DNA from: Kiritimatiellia bacterium
Lineage (GTDB): Bacteria > Verrucomicrobiota > Kiritimatiellia > RFP12 > UBA1067
Direction: 5' to 3'
Length of the DNA: 64,000 bases
Assembly: GCA_027858965.1 (NCBI GenBank)
Contig: JAQIBS010000168.1
Coordinates: forward strand, 1-64,000
Below the pieces are notes generated by a model. It had not been told where the DNA came from and made no database searches. It saw only the letters and a list, made by a program, of their open reading frames with translations. The position numbers and the translations under genes were made by a program. Below, one piece after another: positions 19,036 to 28,611 of this stretch (positions within the stretch are counted from its first letter, which is position 1; each line of letters opens with the position of its first letter).

Positions 19036-21918
19036 TTAGTCGTATTTAAACATGACCGTGGCGATGGTGTCGGCACTGCTAACAGCCCTTACCCAGTAGG
19101 CGGAAAAACCTTCGGGAAAGGAGTGTGTCTGAGAGGAGCCACCCTTGACTGCAAATGACTTATATGGAATCCAAATACCGGTACCATCGATATCAATCTC
19201 CAGCGTAATATCCGTATCCGTATCTGCCGAAAGCGTAACACTCTTGCGATCGTAGCCGGTCATCAGATAAGGATCAGAAAGAGCACCGGCCTTAACCACG
19301 GTATCTTTCCAGACGCCACCCTCACCACGTGGCTTACCCAGCTGCCAGAGGTCATCAACCACACCCGCCCAGAGAGCAGTTGTGCTGTCGGTGCTTTTAA
19401 TAATGCGTTCGTTATCATTTCCATTTAAACCTGTGAAAAAGAGCATCCCAAAGTGAGATGCATAATCATGGATCTGCAGGTTATGGGTTGCAATCGGGCG
19501 GATCTTGGCAAAGCCCTGCGCATTGCGTGCTGGAAGTTCATAGAAGGTTCCGTGAAAATTAAACAGATCGCGCTCGGTAGCAACCTCACGGCAGACACGG
19601 GCGAACTGCAGATCAGGATTTTCAGATTCAGCAATATCGGGTTGATCCTCGAAAACTGCCACTTCATAAATGCGATTGAAACCACCATTCTTTAGAAGCA
19701 GACGCAACTGGCGTGCTGTCACTGGATTATCCAGCAGCACAGGGACCACTATGCTGGAGTTACGAAGAATGTCACCACCGGGCAGGGTTTTCCATGTTCC
19801 GTCCTGCTTAACCTGAACCTCAAAGTTACCGGCCGCATAGGCGGCTTCGCGTTTCCAGCCTGTCGCAATAAACAGACTGCGAAAGGTTTTCTCTTTGCCC
19901 AGATCAATATCCAGAGTTCCACGTCCCGCTATTATCCAGCGCGACTCCTCGCTCATGCTTCCGTCGACGGCATTACCGGCATTGAACTCTAAATGCATTC
20001 CGCTTGCAACGGCAGTTGCTCCTTTGGTCAGGCTTTTGGGTAACAACTCCTCCAGAGTCCTGCGCGGGTTCTCTTTCTGTAGGGCGGGGTCACGGACCTC
20101 GGCTACAGTAGCTTCATAAGCGGAATTCTTCGGAATACGATAGCGATGTCCATCTTCCGTAACGATTGCCGATGCGGCGTCCACAAGGATCTTTGTCTTC
20201 GGCTGAGCGCCCTGAGAGACAAGTGCGATTCCAGAGTTGCTGTTATTAGCAGTCAGTACAAGCTTATCACTCAGCTCATAGTATTGATCGTCGGCGATCA
20301 TACTCAGCACAGTGCGGTTGCTGCGAATCACACCTCTTGAACTCTGTTTTTCTCCAACGGCGGCAACCCCTTGAAAAACAGCACCATTCTGATTACTACG
20401 CATATCTTTATTGCGGTAGTTAAAATGAACAGAAACGCCCTTAACATCTGAGTCAACACTGACCCGCACCCAGGCAGCTTTTTCAGAGCGGTCAAAGATA
20501 TGAATGGCAGAGCCCTTAACATCCATGAATCTTAATTTCTCCCAGTTCCCATTACCCTTTCTATCGATCTCCAAGCTGAATTTAACGGCATCGGCATTAT
20601 CATGTTTTATAGTCATCATACGATAGTCATAGCCAGAGAAGAGGTAAGGATCACTGACCTGGCCCGCTTTCAGGTCATCTCGCAGCCAGACCGATCCACG
20701 ACCGATAGCCGGGCCAAGATTATCGATCCTGGCCGGATCGACAAACCAGAGATTTGAGTTGGACTGCACCGGAGCTCCCCCGGAAGCTTTGAAAGGGCGG
20801 CGGTTAAGAAACTCCTTCTGCGCTGAGTCATCACACCCGAAAACAATCTTATCCTGCCAACGCGCAAAATCGCCGATCACCTTAAGATAGTTTGAGCGAG
20901 GAGCTATACCCGCGGAGCTTCCAAGAGAAAAAGTTTTAGGGAAACTCCAGAATGTGCCGTGCATGGTTGCCAGCAGATTCTTTTCACCGATCTCACGGAT
21001 ACGCGGCCACTCTGTGTTCCAGCCATGGGCTCCATCATAGGAGTGGCTACCCTTAGGCAGGCGATAAGCATGCCATTTTTGATCTTCCATCAGCATCAAA
21101 ATCAGAGAGCGGTAGTCCCAACCCATTGACCATACCGGATCTTTCTCAGGATTGGAGTTGCCGTAAATACCACCCGGTCCGGTAACCTCGGTGAACTGAT
21201 TGCGGCGGATCAGTTTCCAGTCACCCGCACCCTGCCATGAGGCGAGTGCTCCGGAGGTAATATCGGGACGTTTTGTAGCATCCTTCCCCCGCGTCCCATT
21301 ATTGGCATAAACCAGATATCCCTGACCGGAGTAGAGCCCCTTACCATGATAGCCAGACAGCTGTGAGTGAATTCCCTTACCGACCTTAGCTTGTCCGTTA
21401 CCATCCTTGATATACTCCTCAACTTCCAGGGTATTAACATCCACGGAATAGAGGCCCTCCTCCATGGTAGCAATGTAGATCTTATTGGCAGGATCTGTCA
21501 AATGACGCGCGGTACCGGTGAGACGACCCGGCATTTTTTTTGGATCGAGTACACGCACCTTGCGATTTTTATCAATCAGATAGGGGCCGATATTGAGCTG
21601 ACCACTCTCAGTGTGAATCATGCGGTTGGCAGGTGTACCTCCAACACTCGCCGGACGTATAACCTGCTTCAGATCAGGAGTCATCTCATAGAGCTTATCG
21701 CTCGAACCCAGCGGCAGATGAGGACCGTAGGTTATAACCCAAAGTCGATCGGCCCAGGGAACAACAGCACCTGTGCCGCACTCCCCCTCATCGTTGTACA
21801 TGGTCAAATGCGGATAGATACCGGAGACCTGTTTCGGTGCGGAGAAAACAGGTAACACCCAATATCCAACAAGGAATATCCAACAGAACAGGTTAATGGT
21901 TGCGTTTACTCTTTTCAT
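19036..21918 (-). CDS. Large exported protein with F5/8-type-C-like domain and duplicated C-terminal module
   Basis: Signal peptide MKRVNATINLFCWIFLVGYWVLPVFSA; GTLDIDLGKEKTFRSLFIATGW...FEVQVKQDGTW discoidin-like; two similar segments (KAGQVSDPYLFSGYD.., KAGALSDPYLMTGYD..). Confidence 0.6.
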   Translation of the reverse strand: MKRVNATINLFCWIFLVGYWVLPVFSAPKQVSGIYPHLTMYNDEGECGTGAVVPWADRLWVITYGPHLPLGSSDKLYEMTPDLKQVIRPASVGGTPANRMIHTESGQLNIGPYLIDKNRKVRVLDPKKMPGRLTGTARHLTDPANKIYIATMEEGLYSVDVNTLEVEEYIKDGNGQAKVGKGIHSQLSGYHGKGLYSGQGYLVYANNGTRGKDATKRPDITSGALASWQGAGDWKLIRRNQFTEVTGPGGIYGNSNPEKDPVWSMGWDYRSLILMLMEDQKWHAYRLPKGSHSYDGAHGWNTEWPRIREIGEKNLLATMHGTFWSFPKTFSLGSSAGIAPRSNYLKVIGDFARWQDKIVFGCDDSAQKEFLNRRPFKASGGAPVQSNSNLWFVDPARIDNLGPAIGRGSVWLRDDLKAGQVSDPYLFSGYDYRMMTIKHDNADAVKFSLEIDRKGNGNWEKLRFMDVKGSAIHIFDRSEKAAWVRVSVDSDVKGVSVHFNYRNKDMRSNQNGAVFQGVAAVGEKQSSRGVIRSNRTVLSMIADDQYYELSDKLVLTANNSNSGIALVSQGAQPKTKILVDAASAIVTEDGHRYRIPKNSAYEATVAEVRDPALQKENPRRTLEELLPKSLTKGATAVASGMHLEFNAGNAVDGSMSEESRWIIAGRGTLDIDLGKEKTFRSLFIATGWKREAAYAAGNFEVQVKQDGTWKTLPGGDILRNSSIVVPVLLDNPVTARQLRLLLKNGGFNRIYEVAVFEDQPDIAESENPDLQFARVCREVATERDLFNFHGTFYELPARNAQGFAKIRPIATHNLQIHDYASHFGMLFFTGLNGNDNERIIKSTDSTTALWAGVVDDLWQLGKPRGEGGVWKDTVVKAGALSDPYLMTGYDRKSVTLSADTDTDITLEIDIDGTGIWIPYKSFAVKGGSSQTHSFPEGFSAYWVRAVSSADTIATVMFKYD

Positions 21919-22193
21919 AATGTCCTCTTTTTCCTGGCATCGGTGAATGCCCACCAAGGTAGAGGCTCACCGCTCTCCATAAAATGAATGACCGACATAA
22001 ATACATCGATAACGCAGGGATCATAACTTTTACCTGCGGTAATGCAAAGATTGTCATATAGATCAAGGGCCTCTTTACCCACCAGCTGCGCCGATTGATC
22101 AATCCCGGAGAGCCGCAGAATATTGGCCATCGCCTTACCCACATTAGGAAGCTCTTCAAGATGCGATATTGTATCTCTGTTAGGATTTTTCAT
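21915..22193 (-). CDS. Helix-hairpin-helix Cdd1-family ('pathogenicity locus') protein
   Basis: LEELPNVGKAMANILRLSGIDQSAQLVG..LYDNLC..YDPCVIDVFMSVIHFMESGEPLPWWAFTDARK. Confidence 0.75.
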   Translation of the reverse strand: MKNPNRDTISHLEELPNVGKAMANILRLSGIDQSAQLVGKEALDLYDNLCITAGKSYDPCVIDVFMSVIHFMESGEPLPWWAFTDARKKRTL

Positions 22194-22207
22194 TGAATTT
22201 AAAAATA

Positions 22208-22477
22208 CTAGAATGGCAAATCTTCATCAGATTCATCCTCAAAGTTGGCATCCCGCTCCATTTCCCAGACATGAAGCTCTTCATGCATCTCATTTTGCAT
22301 AAGCCAGATAGGATCGGCATTCTCGCGGATAAAATCATCCACAGGAATCCCATCGATAGTAAGCTCACGTTTGACTCGTTTCTGCTTGCCGTTCATGAAT
22401 ACGGTTTTATACTCAAGCTGCCTGCGCTTCTTATCCGCTTTCTCCTTTGGAGAGAGTTTTCTTTTTCGTTTGCCCAT
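22208..22477 (-). CDS. Hypothetical small protein
   Basis: Charged ORF from MGKRKRKLSPKEKADKK...; no recognised domain. Confidence 0.5.
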   Translation of the reverse strand: MGKRKRKLSPKEKADKKRRQLEYKTVFMNGKQKRVKRELTIDGIPVDDFIRENADPIWLMQNEMHEELHVWEMERDANFEDESDEDLPF

Positions 22478-22786
22478 AAGCTCTGTATATTCAGTAAAAC
22501 CAACAATAAAAGGATGGACGGCATCGCTACTGAGATCAGAGCGCTGCGGAAACCCGCATGCCTGGTTAATAACCAAGACCTGACGCTTCGGAACATGGAC
22601 TCAACCCGATATTTGGTCTAATACGTATGCCGCCCATCCAGAGAAAAAAGATACTCCCTCCGCTCAGATTTGTCAAGAAGCGTAAGGAATATTGGCGAAT
22701 CACAAATGGATCTTCATGGCTACAGCAGTGAGCAGATTTTGCCGGATACTCAGGAATCGGTGGTCTTGACCATAATAACACCAATG

Positions 22787-22908
22787 ATTCCGGCAATTAC
22801 CGGCAAATATTTATCCATCGCTAAACGGGAAAATTAACTAAAACTCAGTAAAACCGGGGGGAAGTGTCATTCCTAAACCAGCAGCTATTCCGGCAACTGC
22901 CGGCAAAT
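22787..22908. repeat. Two copies of ATTCCGGCAAYTRCCGGCAAAT spaced exactly 100 bp
   Basis: 22787-22808 ATTCCGGCAATTACCGGCAAAT and 22887-22908 ATTCCGGCAACTGCCGGCAAAT. Confidence 0.8.
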
Positions 22909-23432
22909 CAAAGGCGATAGGCTTCTCTGTACACCCATGAAAGGTGCTCTTCCCTTGTCCCTGACGTGCAAAAAAACATCACCGCTCATGCTATATTCTG
23001 GCCAAACAATCATCTTCTAAAATTTAATAAATCAGCAGGGGATACAGAGACATTATTCCGTATAGCATGATCAAAAAGCGCTATCACACGAGCTCTCTCC
23101 TGACCCCTCACATCCGACGAAACTAAGCTGAATTGGTAGCGAAGATGAAAAAGGAAAACGAACGGATTCTCTATGCAGCCACCAACGCGGACCTCATGAG
23201 TAGACAAGCCCTCACCGTTTTGCCCAAGTTGCACATGAGTCACCCCAACATCTTCAAGATGAGTATGACAGCGAGGATGAAACAACATTTTCTATGTCAC
23301 GAGGTAATCTATCATATTGCTCCGTCGGATAATTACCCAAACTCGAAATTATGGAAGAATAACTATAATACGCAGGATCTACATGCAACTGCCACCTGTC
23401 TCTCAACACCAAAGAGCCCCGCCCCTATTTCT

Positions 23433-24815
23433 TTAAGCAACTCGACTATATTCAACGCTTCGCCTTCTAGGGGATGACACAATCTCCGTCCAAAACTCAT
23501 CCCAAGCGGGCTCTCCGTGCTCGTTGGTTGACGCACTTAAACCAACATAGCTTGTATTGTGCGCTAATGCCCATTCACGAACTGCCTCTTCCTCTGGTGT
23601 CCGTGAAGCAGTTGACTTGTTTGTAATTGTTGCATCAATTAATGGGTTAATAATGGCAGGCCATTGTGTGGGAGAATCACACCTTGGTGTACTCTGGACT
23701 AACAGCCAATTATGATAAACGGCATCGTTAGCACCTTCAACCACAGAATCCCGCCCTTTGAACAAGCTGCCCTCCATGTATCCATCGCGTTTAACCACTG
23801 TAAAAATATCAGCAGGAAAGTTGCTATATGGGATGCTCAGAGTATCACTTCCGACCTGATGACAGGCCAAGGCCATTGCGGAGGCCTGATCATTATTGCG
23901 CTGGGTACGTTGTAAATAATAAGCGCTAAGCAGTCGTAGAGCCTGCCGTGCATTGCCACCGGAATAGCGAATGATTAGCGGAATGGCATCCTGATATACG
24001 GGAGCGTAAGAACCGAGTCTCTTCCGCAACACTTGGGATAACAGGTCATCATCAACACTCCCGACAAATAACTTTCTAATGCTGACCGGAAAAACATGAT
24101 CCGTGAAAAGATGAACAGCGTTAACCTCAAACAGAGTCTTTCTTTGAGCAAGAAACACCAGAATATTCTTGAGAGAGAAATAGTCAGCGGTATCGGGGCG
24201 GAACTTATCAATTCCTTCAGCAATGATTACAGGTTGTCGTGATGTGACTTCACAAAGACGATCAAGTAGTTCACCACAGGCTTTAAGTATTAAACCATTG
24301 TGTTTGGCCATGACGGCACAAACATCCTGCAGGCATTCAGCATCCTGCAAACTTGATGGGCGGGTTGATATTTTTTCTGCGAAAACAGACCACGACTCTG
24401 CCGAAACAGAGGGGAAGTCAGAGAGAGCTACTCCGCAACCATCCACATCGACCTCTGCCGTTAAGCAGGCCTGGATGATTTTTCCAAATAAAAGCATGCT
24501 ATAGCCACTTTCGGTCGGTTCGAGAGGATCAGTGTCGAAAGAGACCGTAATAGAGTCGTATGATCGTGAGACTTCCTTGAGAAGGGTTGTTTTTCCCGAC
24601 CCAATCTGTCCCCCTAGCAAAATTGATTCATGCGTGTCATCGGCAAACCATCCATGCAAGGTTGTCGTCAGCTCTGGATTACACGACACATAGAGCAAGC
24701 GGAACTCATCCTCGGTTGAAAGAGCCACACCATCATCAAGATTTATTCCATACTCCCGCCTTTTCACGAGTCTTTTCTCCTTTGTCGACGCATGTTCTCC
24801 GCAGCAAGTACCCAA
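23433..24815 (-). CDS. P-loop ATPase (AAA/STAND-like), partner of adjacent HerA remnant
   Basis: Walker A LLGGQIGSGKTTLLKE; Walker-B-like PVIIAEGIDKF; overlaps the 3' end of the HerA remnant. The N-terminal start is uncertain. Confidence 0.65.
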   Translation of the reverse strand: MGTCCGEHASTKEKRLVKRREYGINLDDGVALSTEDEFRLLYVSCNPELTTTLHGWFADDTHESILLGGQIGSGKTTLLKEVSRSYDSITVSFDTDPLEPTESGYSMLLFGKIIQACLTAEVDVDGCGVALSDFPSVSAESWSVFAEKISTRPSSLQDAECLQDVCAVMAKHNGLILKACGELLDRLCEVTSRQPVIIAEGIDKFRPDTADYFSLKNILVFLAQRKTLFEVNAVHLFTDHVFPVSIRKLFVGSVDDDLLSQVLRKRLGSYAPVYQDAIPLIIRYSGGNARQALRLLSAYYLQRTQRNNDQASAMALACHQVGSDTLSIPYSNFPADIFTVVKRDGYMEGSLFKGRDSVVEGANDAVYHNWLLVQSTPRCDSPTQWPAIINPLIDATITNKSTASRTPEEEAVREWALAHNTSYVGLSASTNEHGEPAWDEFWTEIVSSPRRRSVEYSRVA

Positions 24816-25580
24816 TCGGTAGCAACATTTTCTTTACTCCACTCAGACCAGAAATCAATAGTGGCACTCCGAGGTTCTTCCGTTGGTTTATTGATGCGGA
24901 TACGGCTTGGAAGAAGAACGGCATCACCCACAACCAGCGCCTCTCCAATATCCAGAACAGGCAGCATCTCCATAAAGCTTGTCATACTTTCCGGTTACCG
25001 TCAAAAGCAAGCAACTGCTCTGCCAACAGATGAAAGGCCTCATATGTGTTGAATTCATCCGGTGCCGCAAACAAAAATCCATATCTCCGGTCATTAAGTT
25101 TCGTTGCGATTCGAGCCAACAGACGACTGAACTGTCCGTTGAAATCACCTTTTTTCAACCCGCGTGTGCCTTGCACCATCTCCGAGTCCTTATATTTTAT
25201 ATGGGCAATCACCTCAGAAAGATCGAAAGGCACAGGACTATCAACGGTAAATGATTCGAGAATCTCTGTTTTTCCTCCCGCTTCCAAGGCTTTCTTTTTT
25301 TCTGCGACAACAGTATTCTGAAAAACAAGTGTTTGGTTGTGCGCGGAAAACTCACTTCGATCAATGAACATTGAAATCAGCTCTTCTGCATTCATAAGCC
25401 AATACGGCAAATAGAGAAGTTCGGGGTTGGCAACTCCTAAATCATCCGGTCCGGGAATGCGAAGATGATCTGCATAGCTCAAATCACGATACTCTCCGTG
25501 CAGATCAAAAACGACCAAATTAGTGGAAGGGAGCTTAGCAGCCTGCTCTAGAATCGTCGCAACAGTCCATGATTTACCCG
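24764..25580 (-). pseudogene. HerA-like (DUF87) ATPase remnant: N-terminus truncated in Walker A, internal deletion
   Basis: Open frame SSGKSWTVATILEQAAKLPSTNLVVFDLHGEYRDL... preceded by an in-frame TAA; stops at ..FDGNRKV* (24982). The HerA C-terminus resumes in another frame: MTSFMEMLPVLDIGEALVVGDAVLLPSRIRINKP..SATIDFWSEWS. Confidence 0.78.
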
Positions 25581-25687
25581 AGGAATATGAATATTAAGGG
25601 CCGATTTATGAGCAGCCCGCAGTTGCATGTTTATGGCTTTTTGTTAAAAGGCTATTAAGGTCACCAGTTCACGGTTGTTCCGAGTTT

Positions 25688-25779
25688 GGCTTTAGTTGCT
25701 TTCTCTCAACATCTTATAAGAATAGCCTCTTAAGTTTCTTGTTTTTTATGACAGGAGTTGAGAGAATAACTATTAAAGC
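25688..25779 (+). repeat. ~90-bp dispersed repeat, copy B
   Basis: GCTTTAGTTGCTTTCTCTCAACATCTTATAAGAATAGCCTCTTAAGTTTCTTGTTTTTTATGACAGGAGTTGAGAGAATAACTATTAAAGC. Confidence 0.85.
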
Positions 25780-25870
25780 ACACCCCTTCAACCTTTAACG
25801 ATTTCAAAAACTTTAACGATTTTAACGCCTTCAACCTTCACACTTCACCCTGCAAAGTTCACTTTTCCCT

Positions 25871-27103
25871 ATGACTAAATTTACAATAACTGACCTCACA
25901 AGCACACGAAGCGTCTGCGAAAGCTTTTTAGACAAAACCATATCGGTTGAATCACACTCCGGATTGCACACTACCGAGAAATCTCTCATCCAGAATCTCA
26001 GCGCAATCACCCTCGGAGAAAAACTGCTGGTTGCAGGTAACCGTACCGGTGCCATCGCGATGATTTTGGCGACCATGCGTCCCGGCAGCAAAATCACCTG
26101 CCACACCCAGGATATTCATCACGCCAGAATCCTCTGCCGCAATCTGACAGGTAACCAGTTCAAAGCCAATCTGGTCTGCGATGATTTCGTGACTATGGAA
26201 GAACCTGATGCATACGATGAAGACGAGGCACTGGAGCCAACCGATAAAATCCAAGAGGAGTTGCAGGAGTTCACAGTGGCCTGCACAACCCGAATTACGG
26301 AAGATGAATTTGACAACGCGCTTTTCATGATCACGCCCAACACAACCACCGGCGAACTCACCCTTGACCTGCTTGAAAACATTCACAATGTCTTAAAGAT
26401 CAAAGGCAAATGCCTCATCGCTTACGATGGAGAGTCGCACTCCCTGACCACACAGCTAAAAAGTGTTTTCGGTTTGGTGCAGACATTAGGACAGAGCCGT
26501 AAGGGTGGCACTATCTTTCTGGCAACCAAAAAAAGTGAACTCGAAAAACCACGCAACTTCCTAGCCAAATTTGAGACATCCCTTCCCGGCATTGAAAAAA
26601 TTTCTCTTGAATCACTGCCTGGGATCTTTTGTCATCGTCGTCCGGATAACGGAGGCCTGGCCCTGGCGGAGATTGCCTCCACCATGTTGGAAAGCAAAAT
26701 GCGCGTCATGGATATGGGTTGCGGCTGCGGAATTGTGGGACTCCTGCTTGCACAAAAAGAAGCTGACATTGAGCTCACCTTTATCGATTCCAGCGTCCGG
26801 GCCCTGGATGCAACCAACCGTAATATTAAAGAGCTAGCCCTATCATCAACCGAACTGATCCTCTCTGATAACGGTACCAGCAAAACCGGTTATGATATGT
26901 TTGTGGGAAACCCGCCCTACTACTCCGACTATCGCATTGCGGAAGTGTTTATTGATCAGGCCTATGATTCACTCAAGGATGGCGGCATCGCCCTGATTGT
27001 GACCAAACAGACAACCAAAGTGGGTGATCTCATGTACGAAGTATTCGGCAATATCGATATCATCCCCCGCCGCGGCTACTCTGTGATCACCGCCAAACGC
27101 TGA
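25871..27103 (+). CDS. RsmC/RlmG-like class I SAM methyltransferase
   Basis: VMDMGCGCGIVGLLLA SAM-binding motif and GNPPYYSDYRIAE catalytic NPPY; two tandem methyltransferase-like halves as in RsmC. Confidence 0.75.
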   Translation: MTKFTITDLTSTRSVCESFLDKTISVESHSGLHTTEKSLIQNLSAITLGEKLLVAGNRTGAIAMILATMRPGSKITCHTQDIHHARILCRNLTGNQFKANLVCDDFVTMEEPDAYDEDEALEPTDKIQEELQEFTVACTTRITEDEFDNALFMITPNTTTGELTLDLLENIHNVLKIKGKCLIAYDGESHSLTTQLKSVFGLVQTLGQSRKGGTIFLATKKSELEKPRNFLAKFETSLPGIEKISLESLPGIFCHRRPDNGGLALAEIASTMLESKMRVMDMGCGCGIVGLLLAQKEADIELTFIDSSVRALDATNRNIKELALSSTELILSDNGTSKTGYDMFVGNPPYYSDYRIAEVFIDQAYDSLKDGGIALIVTKQTTKVGDLMYEVFGNIDIIPRRGYSVITAKR

Positions 27104-27104
27104 T

Positions 27105-27186
27105 TATCTCTCAACTCTTGTCATAAAAAAAACAAGAAACACCAGAAGCCATTTTTATAAGTTGTTAAGAGAAAGTAACTAAAGTT
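27105..27186 (-). repeat. ~85-bp dispersed repeat, copy C (inverted relative to A and B)
   Basis: Reverse complement reads AACTTTAGTTACTTTCTCTTAACAACTTATAAAAATGGCTTCTGGTGTTTCTTGTTTTTTTTATGACAAGAGTTGAGAGATAA. Confidence 0.85.
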
Positions 27187-27399
27187 GAACTATCGTCCTT
27201 TTCGGGATAGATATAAATGATTCTAAACACGAAAGAATGAAGGTTTGTTTTCCTATGCAACGCGAAGCGTTGTTGTCTAAAGCTGTGATGCTTTACACAC
27301 AACCATGCATGTAGGAAAAATGGTAGTCCAAGCATCCTGCTTGGCTTATTATTGAGGCAAGCAGAATGCTTGCACTACATTAAATTGGGAGTTTTGTAT

Positions 27400-28413
27400 A
27401 TGTCTAATTTCAAATTCAGTCTCTTTGTTTTATTGCTGATCTGTAGTGTCGAAGACTCTCCGGCGCAGAGTCTCTCTATCAGACCAAAAAACTTTATCGT
27501 TACCCCTTCAACAGGACCAGTCTATGAAATCATTGTTCAGAACAATAGCAGTGCCACATGGAACGGCACCATTACACCGACGTTCAAAAAAGATTGGAGA
27601 GTGACGCCTCTCTCTCAAAAGGTTGAACTCAAAGCCGGTGCAACCAACATGCTCTCTTTTGCAATTGAGTTCGGCAGCGACCTTGCCGCCAACAGCTACC
27701 CGGTCTCTATTAACTCTGATTCAGGAAAAGAGAAAAAAGAGATCAAAACCGAGGTGGTCTGCGCCAGCACCCCCTACTACAAAGCTAAGATTAACGGGGA
27801 ATTGGATGAGTGGACAGATGCCATACCGATCTCATTTACAAACAAGGATAAAAAAACAGTTGTCCGCAGTTATTGGAACAAAAACAATTTCTATCTTGCG
27901 GTCGAGGTAGAGGAGGAGAAGCTAATAGGGCTTGCTGATGCCGATAAAGACTGCGGTATGGATGCAATCCAGTTTGCACTCTCGCCCAAAGGAGGTGATC
28001 CTGCAGCACGTCATGAGTATCTGGTTGCTGATTCTGCATCCATGTGGAGCGATGATAGCTCTTATCTGCTGACACGCGAAGGAAAAGTCAGCGACAATAA
28101 GAAACTGGAAGAGATGGTGTTGAAAAATTCAGAGGTAAAAGTCAGCCGATCTGGAAATATCACCACCTATGAACTAAGCATACCCATGAAGCCCATGAAA
28201 AACCTGCGCGCCACCGCCGGACGTGAATACTGCTTCAACCTGCTGGTTCACGACCCTGATGGAACCGGAGTGCGCGATCTAGGCTCTGTGATGAATTTAA
28301 GTGAGGCCGACCGCAGTCAAGCAAGCTGGCGCGATTGGGAGTTTGTTCAATGGAACGGATACGTGCCGCATGGAATTGGAGTTGAGTTTGGATTCTGCTC
28401 CTCCATCCATTGA
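27400..28413 (+). CDS. Exported protein with CBM9-like/DOMON-like C-terminal domain
   Basis: Signal peptide MSNFKFSLFVLLLICSVEDSPAQS; INGELDEWTDAIPISF...FYLAVEVEEEK...DAIQFALSPKGG. Confidence 0.65.
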   Translation: MSNFKFSLFVLLLICSVEDSPAQSLSIRPKNFIVTPSTGPVYEIIVQNNSSATWNGTITPTFKKDWRVTPLSQKVELKAGATNMLSFAIEFGSDLAANSYPVSINSDSGKEKKEIKTEVVCASTPYYKAKINGELDEWTDAIPISFTNKDKKTVVRSYWNKNNFYLAVEVEEEKLIGLADADKDCGMDAIQFALSPKGGDPAARHEYLVADSASMWSDDSSYLLTREGKVSDNKKLEEMVLKNSEVKVSRSGNITTYELSIPMKPMKNLRATAGREYCFNLLVHDPDGTGVRDLGSVMNLSEADRSQASWRDWEFVQWNGYVPHGIGVEFGFCSSIH

Positions 28414-28507
28414 TAATTCTTAACCACGAAGATCACAAAGGACGTAGAGTAGCAAAGCCGCAACCAATTTTTTTGACATGATTAACATGATATTACTGCT
28501 CCAAAAA

Positions 28508-28592
28508 TTATCTCTCACAGAGTCGCAGAGAACACGGAGAGAAAAACACTAAAGATATTACTCTGTGAACTCTGTGCCTCTGTGAGAGATAA
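28508..28592. repeat. Palindromic word repeat TTATCTCTCACAGAG ... CTCTGTGAGAGATAA, copy 1
   Basis: 15-bp perfect arms; second copy at 52249-52340. Confidence 0.92.
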
Positions 28593-28611
28593 AAAACAAA
28601 GGAAAATGACG

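Noticed and set aside
23010-23477. Overlapping ORFs on both strands (92 and 114 aa)
   Set aside because: No ribosome-site context or family features; probably decayed intergenic sequence.
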